Source of the DNA: Marinobacter sp. S6332
GTDB lineage: Bacteria; Pseudomonadota; Gammaproteobacteria; Pseudomonadales; Oleiphilaceae
Direction: 5' to 3'
DNA: 64,000 bases
Assembly: GCF_023016045.1 (NCBI RefSeq)
Contig: NZ_JALKAP010000006.1
Coordinates: 236,223 to 300,222, forward strand
The notes under the pieces are model-generated. The model had not been told where the DNA came from and did no database searches. It worked only from the letters and a program-made list of their open reading frames with translations. A program made the position numbers and the translations under genes. Shown in pieces: positions 1 to 10,261 of this stretch (position 1 is its first letter; each line of letters begins with the position of its first letter).

Positions 1-1479
1 GATGTAATCCACCGGAGCTTGAGCAGACTGAGCCCGGCTGATTTCGATGTAGTAGCCGTGTACCCGGTTGTAGCCAACCTTCAAGGTGCTTATACCGGTG
101 CGCTGCCGTTCACGGGTTTCGACATCCAACAGGTACTGACCCGCGTTCTCGCTGATGTTACGCAGCTCGTCCAGTTCTTCATCAAAGCCCTCTCGAATCA
201 CCCCGCCTTCGCGAATTACGACGGGAGGGTTGTCGATAATCGCGCGCTCCAGCATGTCGGCGAGCTCGGGGTATTCGCCTATTACCGTCGCGAGCTTAAC
301 AATGTGGTGGGAGTTAACCGGCTTTAGGGCTTTCTGTAATTCTGGCAGTGCATGAAAGGCGTCCCGCAAGCGCGCAAGGTCTCTCGGGCGGGCCGAGCGC
401 AGGGCCACACGAGCGAGCACACGTTCAATATCGCCGACGGTTTTGAGCAAGTCGTGTACAGGCTCGTAATGGAAGCCTTCAAGCAGGGCGGATACGGCTT
501 GCTGGCGTTGCTGAACCACATTTACATCCCGCAGAGGTCGGTTTAGCCAGCGCCGCAACTCGCGGCCGCCCATAGAAGTAGCGGTTTTATCCATTACCCA
601 GGCCAGTGTGTGCTGATGGCCGCCCATAAGATTAATGTCGATTTCTAGGTTGCGGCGGCTGGTAGCATCGAGAACCACCGCTTCATCCCGGCGTTCCCGG
701 GTGAGTTTGCGAATGTGGGGTAGGGCAGTGCGCTGAGTTTCTTTCGCGTATTGCAACAGGCAACCAGCTGCACAAATAGCCAAGCTTAGATCTTCGCAGC
801 CGAAGCCGGTGAGGTCGCGAACCTGCAGTTGCTGGGTGAGTACCCGGCGCGCAGTATCCGATTCAAAAAGCCAGGGGCCTTGGCGCCGAATGCCGGTAAG
901 CCCAGCGACAACGTCCGGGTAGGGGAAATCTTCGCTGATAAGAATCTCCGCTGGGCGTAGCCGTTGCAGTTCGCCTTGTAGGGCTTCCAGACTATCCAGT
1001 TCTGAAACAACAAAACGACCGCTGGAGATATCCAGTGAGGCAAAACCGAAGTGCTCGCGCTGATGGTAGATTGCAGCTAGCAAGTTGTCGCGGCGGTCTT
1101 CCAGGTAGGCGTCGTCGCTTAGAGTGCCCGGGGTAACAATTCTAACCACCTGGCGATCTACCGGGCCTTTGCTGGTTGCCGGGTCGCCAATTTGCTCAAC
1201 TATGGCAATGGATTGACCGGCGCGGACCAGACGGGCAATGTAGCCTTCAGATGAATGAAACGGGATACCCGCCATGGGAATCGGGTTACCGCCGGATTGC
1301 CCCCTTGCTGTGAGGGTAATATCCATTAACTCTGCGGCTTTCTTGGCGTCGTCATAAAACAGCTCGTAAAAGTCACCCATGCGGTAGAACACCAACTCAT
1401 CCGGGTGCTGGCCCTTGATTTTGAGGTATTGCTGCATCATGGGAGTGTGCTGGGGTTTGCTGTTTTGAGCTGCTGACAT
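1..1479 (-). CDS. mutS: DNA mismatch repair protein MutS, 5' part (cut by left edge)
   Basis: MutS recognises mismatched and small looped bases and recruits MutL to start strand-directed repair in the cytoplasm. The visible 493 residues form one open frame from ATG at 1479 to the left edge. They include the mismatch-recognition start (the [17 protein letters not shown] stretch, with the F-Y-E wedge region), the AGIPFHS motif, the connector and the lever part ending in [11 protein letters not shown]. The full family length is about 860 residues, so the Walker ATPase and the HTH dimer domain lie outside the window. The gene diverges from pncC, and pncC-recA beside mutS is a common gammaproteobacterial order. 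No strong ribosome site is seen before the chosen ATG, but the N-terminus matches the family. The identification is secure. Confidence 0.96.
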   Translation of the reverse strand, partial: MSAAQNSKPQHTPMMQQYLKIKGQHPDELVFYRMGDFYELFYDDAKKAAELMDITLTARGQSGGNPIPMAGIPFHSSEGYIARLVRAGQSIAIVEQIGDPATSKGPVDRQVVRIVTPGTLSDDAYLEDRRDNLLAAIYHQREHFGFASLDISSGRFVVSELDSLEALQGELQRLRPAEILISEDFPYPDVVAGLTGIRRQGPWLFESDTARRVLTQQLQVRDLTGFGCEDLSLAICAAGCLLQYAKETQRTALPHIRKLTRERRDEAVVLDATSRRNLEIDINLMGGHQHTLAWVMDKTATSMGGRELRRWLNRPLRDVNVVQQRQQAVSALLEGFHYEPVHDLLKTVGDIERVLARVALRSARPRDLARLRDAFHALPELQKALKPVNSHHIVKLATVIGEYPELADMLERAIIDNPPVVIREGGVIREGFDEELDELRNISENAGQYLLDVETRERQRTGISTLKVGYNRVHGYYIEISRAQSAQAPVDYI

Positions 1480-1561
1480 GGACGAGTCCGGATAATCTTG
1501 CTTTGGATGAAGCCACGGATTGTAAGAAAATAACGCCCGTGATGAAACGAGGGAGACCATT

Positions 1562-2077
1562 ATGCCTGCCACTGACCACGAACTCGAACACGCAGGAAAC
1601 CAGTTGGCTGATGAATTGCTAAAAGCTGGGCTCACGGTAGTTACTGCGGAAAGCTGCACTGGTGGCTGGGTGGCCAAGGTGTTGACCGATAAAGCGGGAT
1701 CTTCCGCCTACGTGATAGGCGGTCTGGTTACCTACAGCAATGAGGCGAAGCAAAAACTTCTGAGTGTTACCGGTAGGTCGCTGGACAACCACGGAGCCGT
1801 AAGCGAACCGGTGGTTCGCGAAATGGTTGCCGGTGCACTGGCAACAACCGGGGCGGATGTTGCAGTTGCGATTAGCGGCGTAGCAGGGCCCGGTGGTGGT
1901 TCTGAGGAAAAGCCGGTAGGAACAGTTTGGTTTGCCTGGGGGAGTGGTATCGAGAGTACCGAAGCGGTTGTTCAGCATTTCGCTGGCGACCGTGATCAGG
2001 TGCGTCGACAGGCGGTTCTCTTTGCCCTGCAAGGTGTTAGGGAGTTTTTGAAACAAACCTGTAGGCTTTCACAATAA
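1562..2077 (+). CDS. pncC: Nicotinamide-nucleotide amidase (CinA C-terminal family)
   Basis: This is the stand-alone CinA C-terminal domain. The family deamidates nicotinamide mononucleotide to nicotinate mononucleotide, recycling the NMN that DNA ligase releases. The 171 residues carry the family motifs TAESCTGG (residues about 29-36), a GGLVTYSN segment near 53-60 and [10 protein letters not shown] near 103-112. The N-terminal MoaB-like domain of longer CinA proteins is absent, as in many gammaproteobacteria. A GGGAG ribosome site precedes the ATG. The gene sits about 150 bp upstream of recA in the same direction, an arrangement known from Escherichia coli and Pseudomonas, but recA has its own SOS promoter region, so they are probably not a strict operon. 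Confidence is high for the family and good for the activity. Confidence 0.92.
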   Translation: MPATDHELEHAGNQLADELLKAGLTVVTAESCTGGWVAKVLTDKAGSSAYVIGGLVTYSNEAKQKLLSVTGRSLDNHGAVSEPVVREMVAGALATTGADVAVAISGVAGPGGGSEEKPVGTVWFAWGSGIESTEAVVQHFAGDRDQVRRQAVLFALQGVREFLKQTCRLSQ

Positions 2078-2111
2078 CAGGGGTTGGCCTCTTCTTCGGG
2101 GTATGTTTTAA

Positions 2112-2131
2112 TACTGTTCAAATATACAGGG
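2112..2131 (+). promoter_or_regulatory. LexA (SOS) box upstream of recA
   Basis: The sequence has CTGT at 2114-2117 and ACAG at 2126-2129 with the required 8-base A/T-rich spacer, preceded by TA, matching the proteobacterial LexA operator TACTGT-N8-ACAGTA in its core. It lies 96 bp before the recA start codon, where SOS control of recA is expected. Confidence 0.88.
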
Positions 2132-2226
2132 AATCTGCTGTAACCACTGTACGGCTTCCTGTTTAACTATATCTCCACCGGCTTGACTACAGTGCCGTTG
2201 GCCAAGGCAACAGAGGGTTTACACTG

Positions 2227-3273
<1,047 letters not shown>

Positions 3274-3290
3274 GACAGCGTGAGGTGCAT

Positions 3291-3761
3291 ATGGACCGAA
3301 AAAAGAAATTACTTATCGTATCCCATGCTCCTTCCCCGAATACTCTCACCCTGCGCGACGCAGTCGCGCGGGGTGCAGGGCACGAAGATATCGAAAACGT
3401 AGAAGTAACCTTGCTGGCGCCATTAGACGCTGGTCCGGATGATGTTCTTGCCTGTGATGCCATTATCCTCGGCACCACTGAAAATCTAGGTTATATGAGC
3501 GGCGCTTTGAAGGACTTCTTTGATCGCAGCTACTACCCATGCCTAGAGAAAACCCAAGCTCTCCCATTTGCTTACTACATACGCGCTGGCCACGATGGCA
3601 CCGGTACTCGCAGGGCAATAGAGAGCATTACTACCGGCTTAAAATGGCGCCTAGTTCAAGAGCCTGTTATCTGTCGGGGGGAGTTTCAGGAGGAGTTTGT
3701 TGACCAATGTGAGGAGCTTGGAATGTCGATAGCAGCCAGCTTAGAGGCGGGGATTATCTGA
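3291..3761 (+). CDS. Flavodoxin-fold / NAD(P)H-dependent FMN reductase-like protein
   Basis: This small protein of about 156 residues begins with a beta-strand and phosphate-loop pattern (KLLIVSHAPSPNT) like the FMN-binding loop of flavodoxins and WrbA-like quinone reductases. It continues with the aromatic FMN-contact segment ILGTTENLGYMSGALKDFF, where family members have a G-(T/S)-P-x-x-x-G-x-(M/P) motif. It probably binds FMN and moves electrons to a small substrate or quinone; the substrate cannot be read from the sequence. The ATG at 3291 is preferred to the GTG at 3285 because GAGG at 3282-3285 gives it good spacing. It starts only 17 bp after recA, so co-transcription is likely, yet no functional link with recombination is evident. 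Confidence 0.75.
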   Translation: MDRKKKLLIVSHAPSPNTLTLRDAVARGAGHEDIENVEVTLLAPLDAGPDDVLACDAIILGTTENLGYMSGALKDFFDRSYYPCLEKTQALPFAYYIRAGHDGTGTRRAIESITTGLKWRLVQEPVICRGEFQEEFVDQCEELGMSIAASLEAGII

Positions 3762-3957
3762 GGTGCTCTGCCGAGAAAAGCATTAAGCATCAGCTAACAT
3801 GTCCTGCTTCTCATATGGCAATAGCCAGCTTGAGCAGGCGTTCCAACGCACTGAACCGGTCTGGCTACATAGGAGGGGCCACCTACCACGGCAACAATAT
3901 GTCAAAATACCGTTCCGATCATCATGTAATCGGACGGCTCTAAATTGAGGGCAATTG

Positions 3958-5259
3958 TTAATTTTCGGGCCGGGTTCCAATTTTAACAGTCACGCAATGG
4001 AGATTCTCGTGGCGAGTGGCTGTGTAATGCCATCCGATCCTTTGACTGAGGGTTGTTGTCAGTTCCAGGCCCAGACCATAACCCGTGTTTTCTGACGATG
4101 CCGGGGACTGGTTTTGCACATCCGGTTCTGCCGGGTTGCTGATCGCAACCCTGTCTTCCTTCTGATCGATAACAACGATCCCCTCCCAGCAGTGCTGATA
4201 AGCGTTCCGAATCAGATTGCCGAGAATGATGCGTGCCGGCACCAAAGGAACGGTGCAGCTGTACGGGGAGGTACTAATCTCCGTGGTCACGGGCTTTCCG
4301 GCCAAAAGATACGACATTTCAGCAGCCAATTCCCGTACCAACTCTGACAGGTCGACAACCTCGGACTGAAGCGGCGTGTCTGGTTCATGATTCAACCAGA
4401 GCAGCGTCTCGGTAAGATGCTTCATAGTCAGACTAGCGCGGTCGATACGATCGACGATGCTCTGCTCGTCTTCGAACTTTTCGCGCTTTTGCGTCAGTTT
4501 TCGTTGCAGTTCGATGTTGGAACGAATCGTACTGATGGGTGTCCGGAGTTCATGGCTGGCGTGTCTGAGAAACCGCCGTTCACGCTCCACCGCTTGCTGC
4601 ACTGTTGAAAGGCTGTTTCGGATAAGTTCCGCCATTTCATTCAGCTCAGGATAAGAAAAATCCGGCACCGGATCCGAGAGTTTTTCGTTGTCGAGGGAAT
4701 GAGTCCAGGCGCGCAGCGCTGTCATGGGGCGAGACACGTGCCACAGAAGCAGCCAGCCAACGATAGAAACGAAACCAATCACCAGAATACTGACGGTTAG
4801 CGCGAACACTCGGTTTTGCCGAGAGGCTTGAGGTAGCACCTCCGAGGCTTGTCGAGGTGTCACGTTCTGGCTCATGTAAAGTGGGCCGTGAGCGGTATCG
4901 TCGCGCATTGCAAAGACGATTGACTTCGGACGGCTGAACCAGGCGCTATCTGCTTGCTTAAATAACTGGCCAGACTTGCCCGGCCCATTCGGAAAAGCAC
5001 GAAGAGCATAATCCGGCATGTCGCTCCATTGTGTTGCAACATCAAAACCGCTGAACTCTCTGACCTGCTCGCTTTCCACTGCGCCAAACACCTCACTGAA
5101 CGTTCGAGCAGCTTTTTCCATATTGCCTGCCATTGCCGCATCCAGCCCCCGAATAAAGTGTTCCTTTGAGACCAGCGAATAGGCGAGGGCCAGGATGAGG
5201 CCCAAAGCCAGAAAGGAGGCTATCAGAACCGCTCTGAGGCTAATCCCCGATCTACGCAT
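3958..5259 (-). CDS. Sensor histidine kinase of the efflux operon
   Basis: This is a membrane-bound two-component sensor. The N-terminal membrane helix (about residues 8-30) is followed by a periplasmic segment of about 120 residues, a second helix (151-173), a HAMP-like linker, then HisKA with the phospho-acceptor H236 in RHASHELRTPIST, the N-box GNLIRNAYQHC and the ATP-lid glycines GYGLGLEL. It should autophosphorylate and pass phosphate to the regulator just upstream. The ATG chosen at 5259 overlaps the regulator's stop codon by 8 bases. The longer reading (start at 5331) would overlap by 80 bases and adds a non-helical stretch that is unlikely to be real. It is the last gene of the five-gene efflux operon. 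The stimulus is unknown. Confidence 0.9.
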   Translation of the reverse strand: MRRSGISLRAVLIASFLALGLILALAYSLVSKEHFIRGLDAAMAGNMEKAARTFSEVFGAVESEQVREFSGFDVATQWSDMPDYALRAFPNGPGKSGQLFKQADSAWFSRPKSIVFAMRDDTAHGPLYMSQNVTPRQASEVLPQASRQNRVFALTVSILVIGFVSIVGWLLLWHVSRPMTALRAWTHSLDNEKLSDPVPDFSYPELNEMAELIRNSLSTVQQAVERERRFLRHASHELRTPISTIRSNIELQRKLTQKREKFEDEQSIVDRIDRASLTMKHLTETLLWLNHEPDTPLQSEVVDLSELVRELAAEMSYLLAGKPVTTEISTSPYSCTVPLVPARIILGNLIRNAYQHCWEGIVVIDQKEDRVAISNPAEPDVQNQSPASSENTGYGLGLELTTTLSQRIGWHYTATRHENLHCVTVKIGTRPEN

Positions 5260-5941
5260 TTGTTTTGCCTGTTCCCGGAGGTTTGATGGCAAAGCCGACT
5301 CCGCTAATGGTGTGCAGAAGCGGTTCGGCAAAGGGGCCGTCGACGGCCTTGCGGAGGTTATATATGTGAACTTTCAAGCTATTGCTGTCGGGGTGCTCGT
5401 CGCCCCACGCAGCATCCATCAACTCCTCACGAGATACCGGGGACGGTGAGGCACGCATCAGGCGTTCGAGCAGGCGCCAGCTCGTGGGCGACAGTTTCAG
5501 GGCATGACCGTTTCGCTGCACGTTCTTGTCACTGAGGTTCATCTGCAGATCGCCGCAGGTGAGCTTCTGGATCTGACCGCTGCGCCTGTGTGAAAGCGCC
5601 CGGACTCTGGCCAACAGCTCCTCCATTTCGAAGGGTTTGACCAGATAATCGTCGGTGCCGGCGTTAAACCCCTGTAGCTTATCGTCAAGTTGGTCACGCG
5701 CTGTCAGCATCAGTACGGGGGTATCGTTGCCATGCTCCCGCAAACGCTGACAAAGCCCAAGGCCGTCCAGGCGAGGCATATTAATATCGAGCAACAGCAC
5801 GTCGTAGCTGTTTTGTTCGATCAGAGTGAGCGCTGCAATACCGTTACTGACGTGGTCACAGATGAACCCCTCCAGCTCCAGATATTGCACCAACGTCTGG
5901 GCCAGGTCGAGATCGTCTTCGGCCAATAACAACTTCAGCAT
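5252..5941 (-). CDS. OmpR/PhoB-family response regulator
   Basis: The 229-residue protein has a receiver domain with an acidic pocket (AEDD near residue 7) and phospho-acceptor D52 in LLDINMP, conserved T and K (MLTARD and KPF), and then a winged-helix Trans_reg_C domain with the pattern SREELMDAAWG and SLKVHIYNLRK. It belongs to the QseB/PmrA-like branch by general appearance. Its ATG overlaps the permease stop by 7 bases and its end overlaps the kinase start, so the three genes are translationally coupled. It most likely controls its own efflux operon; a direct repeat suited to such a regulator lies upstream of the first gene at 11698-11713. Confidence 0.93.
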   Translation of the reverse strand: MLKLLLAEDDLDLAQTLVQYLELEGFICDHVSNGIAALTLIEQNSYDVLLLDINMPRLDGLGLCQRLREHGNDTPVLMLTARDQLDDKLQGFNAGTDDYLVKPFEMEELLARVRALSHRRSGQIQKLTCGDLQMNLSDKNVQRNGHALKLSPTSWRLLERLMRASPSPVSREELMDAAWGDEHPDSNSLKVHIYNLRKAVDGPFAEPLLHTISGVGFAIKPPGTGKTNA

Positions 5942-8900
5942 GGATCGGACTCTTGTTTAACTGGCCTCACAGTAGACCAACGGCGAATATCTGTGAACCT
6001 TTCGGTCACGTCGTGCTGAATAGCGACCAGTACAGGTATCAGAATGAGGGTGATGACGGTTGCGAACATAATCCCGTATCCCAATGCCACGGCGGCCGGT
6101 ATCAGAAACTGTGCCTGTGCTGATGTTTCGAACAGCAGAGGCGCTAGGCCGGCGAAGGTTGTGACTGACGTCAAAAGAACCGCGCGCAGACGGCTCCTGC
6201 AAGCTTTACTGATCGCTTCGATCTGATGGTCTGCATCGGGTTTCAGTTCATTGTAACGGGATACCAATAAAAGGCTGTCATTCACGACAACACCACTGAG
6301 CGCAATAATACCATTGAGCGACAGAATGCTGATGGAAAGATCGTTCATCCAGTGCCCCAGGATTGCTCCGACAATTCCGAACGGAATGGCGGTCATAATG
6401 AGGACGGGCTGAATGTAGGATTTCAGAGGGATCGCCAGCAGCATGTAGATGACAAGCATGGCGATCATGAACACGTGCACCATGGAATTCTGTGTTTCTG
6501 CCTGCTGCTCCGCTTCACCGGCAAAATTGATATCCAGTCCCGGGTATTGCCGCTCCAGTGTTGGAACCAGATCCTGCTGCAGGCTGGCGACCAGCTCGGA
6601 CGCCGACAGCATGTCCTTGTCCACCTCGGCGGAGAGATAAAGCGCCCGCTTACCGTTAATGCGAGTGATGATGTCCCGGGAGTAGCCGTAGGTGACCTTG
6701 GCAACACTGGACAGTGGAAGCACGGTGCCGTCGTCTGTGCGGATGTTGGCATTCAGTACGTCAGTCGGATTTTCCCGGGCCCCCTCCGGGTAGCGGACTT
6801 TAACCTCTACTTCGTCGTTGCTGCGCTGGAAGCGTTGAACAACCTGACCACTGAAGGCCTGGAGCACTTGCCGGGCCAGATTATCGGTACTCAAGCCCAG
6901 GGCTTTTCCTTGAGCGTTGAGTTCAAGGAGCAGGCGGGGCTGGCTGGCTTCGATAGTGTCTTCAATACCACTGACCGCCGGGATAGTTGAGAGCTGTTCC
7001 TTTATGTCCCGACCGGCTGCTGTCAGCAATTCATCGTCATTAGCCCTGAGTTCAATCCGAAGCGCGTCTACCGTTTCGCGCCGGCTCGCGACGCTCAGGG
7101 TTCGCACACCCTCAGGCAGACCAGCGCTACGTCTCCATTGGTTGGAAAACGTGTTGAGATCGTATGGGGAATCTTGCGCCAACTCTATCGTGACTGTTCC
7201 AGACTGGTCACTTTCGGAGAGTAACTGCAGGTTGGCGATGCCGGTTTCTACTTCCACGTTGGCGCGCTTAATGAGTTGCTCATCCACTTGATAAGCTTTT
7301 TGCTCCAGAGCAAGCAGTGCGGAATGAGTCAGGCCAAAACTGGCGTCGGTTTCCATGCTGACGTTTGCCCGGACTGTGTCACCAGGTATGTTCGGAAAAA
7401 AACTGGTCTTGACGGTACCGTTAAAAGGCATCGCCATAACCAGCACAAATAAAGCAAGGAATAAAACCAGAACGGCATACCGGTAAGTAAGTGCCCAGTC
7501 GATAACCGATTTATAGATCCGGTCGTTGAACCACTGAAGCCCGGAATCGGCTCCCTGCTGGATGCGTCGCCAGACTTCAAGGAACGGGTTGCCACCGGCT
7601 CTACGGTGGGTGTTCAGGTGTGCCAGGTGAGCCGGCAGAATGAGCTTCGACTCAACAATCGACAACAAAAGACAAATAGTGACAACGGTAGCGAACTGGG
7701 CGTAGATCTGTCCAAGCCTGCCGCTGAGATTCGACAGAGAATAGAAAGCCACTACGGTTGTAAACACGCCAAAGAGTGTAGGCACTGCCACTCGCAGGGT
7801 GCCTCGAATGGTATTGCGAAGGGTATCGCCTTCCTGTTTGCGCACGGTGTAAATGCTTTCGCCCACAACCACGGCATCATCCACCACAATTCCCAACGCC
7901 ATGATGAAACCAAAGGTGGTGAACTCGTTCAGTGAAAGACCGGCAAACCGGTCGCCCATGAAATACAGGGTTCCGAAGAAGATAAATGGCAAACCCATGG
8001 ATACCCAGAAAGCCACCGTCAGGTTCAGGAACACCGCCAGCAGAACGAACACCATCAAAATGCCGGTCAGTGCGTTGCTAACGAGCAGATCCAGCCGCTC
8101 ACTGATAGAGGTGCTCCTGTCGTACCAGCTGGTAAGCTCTACACCCTGTGGCAGAGCTCCGTTGCCATGCCATTCCTCGGCCACCTGTTTGGCGGCTTCA
8201 ACCGTGTCGGTGATGTCATCTAGGCCAGTGGTGATCACTTGCAGCGCAACGCTGTTTTCGCCGGCAAAGCGGGACAACACAGCGGTACCATCGTCGTAGG
8301 TCTCGTTAATAGAGGCGACATCACCCAAAGCGACAATCACGCCATCGCTGCTGGTGATTAGAGGAATGGCTGCAAATTCTTCTTTAAGGTAAGCCTGTTG
8401 CGAAGCTTTCAGTTGCAGATAGACCTGTTCATTTTTAAGGACCGCCGTCATCGTGCTGGAGGAACCCTGATTGATCGCATCTTCGACATCGGACAGGGAT
8501 AATCCGTAGGCCTGTAGTCGCCCCTCATCGATCTCTATCGACATCATGGGGTCAAGCCAACCCGATTTGCTGACCCGGCTGATTGTAGGCTTTGCAAGCA
8601 AGTCAGATTTCAGCTCTTCGGCCAGTTGTTGCAGAGTGTGGCGGTCTGCTTCGCCATGTAGCTGCAACCAGAGCGAGTGCTCTGCACGTTCCGCTTTTTC
8701 GATAACCGGGCTTTCAGCGTCGGCCGGAAACGTGGAAATGGCATCCACCTTGTTTTTGACATCTCGTAACAACACATCCAGGTCGTAATCGCTTTGCTTT
8801 TCGACAGTGACTGTCGTGCCGCTGGCAGACGATGTGCTGGTAATGTCATCAATACCGTTAACATCTTCAAGTTGTTCTTCAATCTTGATGGCCAGCCCTT

Positions 8901-9102
8901 CCTCCGACTGCTGGGCTGAGCCACTGTCGTAAGTGACCGAGATGGTCAGGCTGTCCGGCTCGATGCTAGGGAATGCTTCTTTACGAAGATCTCCCGCCTG
9001 GAGAACACCAAGGCCAATGACCAGGACCAGCAAGAGATTGGCCGCGACCGGGTTATTGGCAAACCAGGGTATGATGCCCTTGTTCCAGCTTTGATCAGTC
9101 AT
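5935..9102 (-). CDS. RND efflux transporter, inner-membrane permease (AcrB/HAE1-like)
   Basis: This 1055-residue proton-driven pump is the core of a tripartite exporter spanning both membranes. It has one N-terminal membrane helix, a large periplasmic porter domain, a helix bundle, a second porter domain and a final bundle. The TM4 proton-relay acids are visible as GIVVDDAVVVGES, and the symmetry-related segment GVVVNDSLLLVSRYNE occurs late in the protein. Length and layout fit AcrB/MexB relatives, though it is more divergent than drug pumps such as AcrB itself, so the substrate cannot be named. The start overlaps the adaptor stop by 8 bases. The whole operon (lipoprotein, adaptor, permease, regulator, kinase) reads on the minus strand without gaps. 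Confidence 0.94.
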   Translation of the reverse strand: MTDQSWNKGIIPWFANNPVAANLLLVLVIGLGVLQAGDLRKEAFPSIEPDSLTISVTYDSGSAQQSEEGLAIKIEEQLEDVNGIDDITSTSSASGTTVTVEKQSDYDLDVLLRDVKNKVDAISTFPADAESPVIEKAERAEHSLWLQLHGEADRHTLQQLAEELKSDLLAKPTISRVSKSGWLDPMMSIEIDEGRLQAYGLSLSDVEDAINQGSSSTMTAVLKNEQVYLQLKASQQAYLKEEFAAIPLITSSDGVIVALGDVASINETYDDGTAVLSRFAGENSVALQVITTGLDDITDTVEAAKQVAEEWHGNGALPQGVELTSWYDRSTSISERLDLLVSNALTGILMVFVLLAVFLNLTVAFWVSMGLPFIFFGTLYFMGDRFAGLSLNEFTTFGFIMALGIVVDDAVVVGESIYTVRKQEGDTLRNTIRGTLRVAVPTLFGVFTTVVAFYSLSNLSGRLGQIYAQFATVVTICLLLSIVESKLILPAHLAHLNTHRRAGGNPFLEVWRRIQQGADSGLQWFNDRIYKSVIDWALTYRYAVLVLFLALFVLVMAMPFNGTVKTSFFPNIPGDTVRANVSMETDASFGLTHSALLALEQKAYQVDEQLIKRANVEVETGIANLQLLSESDQSGTVTIELAQDSPYDLNTFSNQWRRSAGLPEGVRTLSVASRRETVDALRIELRANDDELLTAAGRDIKEQLSTIPAVSGIEDTIEASQPRLLLELNAQGKALGLSTDNLARQVLQAFSGQVVQRFQRSNDEVEVKVRYPEGARENPTDVLNANIRTDDGTVLPLSSVAKVTYGYSRDIITRINGKRALYLSAEVDKDMLSASELVASLQQDLVPTLERQYPGLDINFAGEAEQQAETQNSMVHVFMIAMLVIYMLLAIPLKSYIQPVLIMTAIPFGIVGAILGHWMNDLSISILSLNGIIALSGVVVNDSLLLVSRYNELKPDADHQIEAISKACRSRLRAVLLTSVTTFAGLAPLLFETSAQAQFLIPAAVALGYGIMFATVITLILIPVLVAIQHDVTERFTDIRRWSTVRPVKQESDPC

Positions 9103-10261
9103 CGGATGCCTCCACCGGATTAACGGCCATACCTGGCATGTAGGTACTCAATGGATGGGTTAGCACGTTCACGGTTTGGCCATAAAGCGAAGCCGGTGGG
9201 CGGATATAGATAGCCTGCTCGTCACTGGCAACCGGGTCTGCGGAGAACCTGGCCAGAACGCCATTGTTTACGTACCAGACTTCCCCTCGCTGGCTGAGTG
9301 AAGACGAAGGCAAACGCCAGAGGTCGCTCAGTTCACGGCCTTTGATTTCTGCCCGGAGGAAAGCGCCGGGGGCCAGCATGTCGGCCTGTTCCAGTGGCCG
9401 TTCTACAGCCGCGATCACTGACTGCTGCCGGGTTGTATCATCCAGGTGCAGTTCCGTGCGCTGTATATAACCGTGCCATTGCTGCCCGGTTTCAACGGAA
9501 AACAGGCTTACCGGCCACTGGCCTTTGCCCAACACTTCGATATCCGGTAGCTTCTGCCAGCCGAGTTGAGATAGAGGCAAAGAGATCTCAATTCGGTCCG
9601 CACTGTAGAGTTCGGCTATGTTGTTACCGGCCTGCAAGTAACTGCCCGGTGAGACTGAGCGACTGACAATCAGCGCGTCAAAAGGCGCTCGAACACGAGT
9701 TTGTGCCAGATCTTTTTCGGCACTGATCACCGCAGCCTCGGCGTTAGCGACTGCCGCTTGAGCTTGTTTTACCTGAGGTTCACGCAGCACCAGTGGAGAG
9801 TCCGGCTCGCCGGTCATACCGGAAGCCTTCCACTCCAGAACAGCCTGTTCTGCTTCTCTTTCGGCTTCGAGAAGTTCTACCTGTGCACTGGCCAGATCAT
9901 TTTCTGCGCTGGCAAGCGCCGCACGATAATCGCTGTCTTCCAATGTCAAAAGAAGGTCGCCTTTGCTGACGATACGGCCGGATTCAAACGTGCTTGCCAG
10001 TTCAGATACCTGGCCGGAAACCTGAGCAGTGAGCGCAATTTCATACCTGGACCTGGCCGCACCATAAGCTTCAACGTTGACGATGTGAGACCCGGTGATT
10101 ACCGGAATAACACCGACATCCGGTGAAATACCACCACCCTCTTTCGCGGGCAGTGGTCGACTTTCCTGTTCTTGAAGCTTCTGACCGTTATAGAGGAATA
10201 CAGTGATCAGCACGCCAACGGCGGCCAACAAAACAAGCCATTTTGCGTATGGTCGGATCAT
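9095..10261 (-). CDS. RND efflux periplasmic adaptor (membrane fusion protein)
   Basis: The 388-residue adaptor links the RND permease to the outer-membrane channel. A single N-terminal membrane helix (about residues 8-24) anchors it in the inner membrane. A lipoyl/barrel-sandwich half (VSGQVSELASTFESG), a long alpha-hairpin rich in A, E and Q (about 105-190) and the second lipoyl half (TRVRAPFDALIVSRSVSPG) follow in the expected order, then beta-barrel domains. It starts within an ATGA overlap with the outer-membrane gene's stop and ends overlapping the permease start, so the pump subunits are made together. Identity as an HlyD/AcrA-type adaptor is clear; the substrate is not. Confidence 0.94.
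   Translation of the reverse strand: MIRPYAKWLVLLAAVGVLITVFLYNGQKLQEQESRPLPAKEGGGISPDVGVIPVITGSHIVNVEAYGAARSRYEIALTAQVSGQVSELASTFESGRIVSKGDLLLTLEDSDYRAALASAENDLASAQVELLEAEREAEQAVLEWKASGMTGEPDSPLVLREPQVKQAQAAVANAEAAVISAEKDLAQTRVRAPFDALIVSRSVSPGSYLQAGNNIAELYSADRIEISLPLSQLGWQKLPDIEVLGKGQWPVSLFSVETGQQWHGYIQRTELHLDDTTRQQSVIAAVERPLEQADMLAPGAFLRAEIKGRELSDLWRLPSSSLSQRGEVWYVNNGVLARFSADPVASDEQAIYIRPPASLYGQTVNVLTHPLSTYMPGMAVNPVEASDD

Noticed and set aside
6352..6990. 212-codon plus-strand frame
   Set aside because: It lies wholly antisense inside the RND permease, has no recognisable motifs and no good ribosome site.
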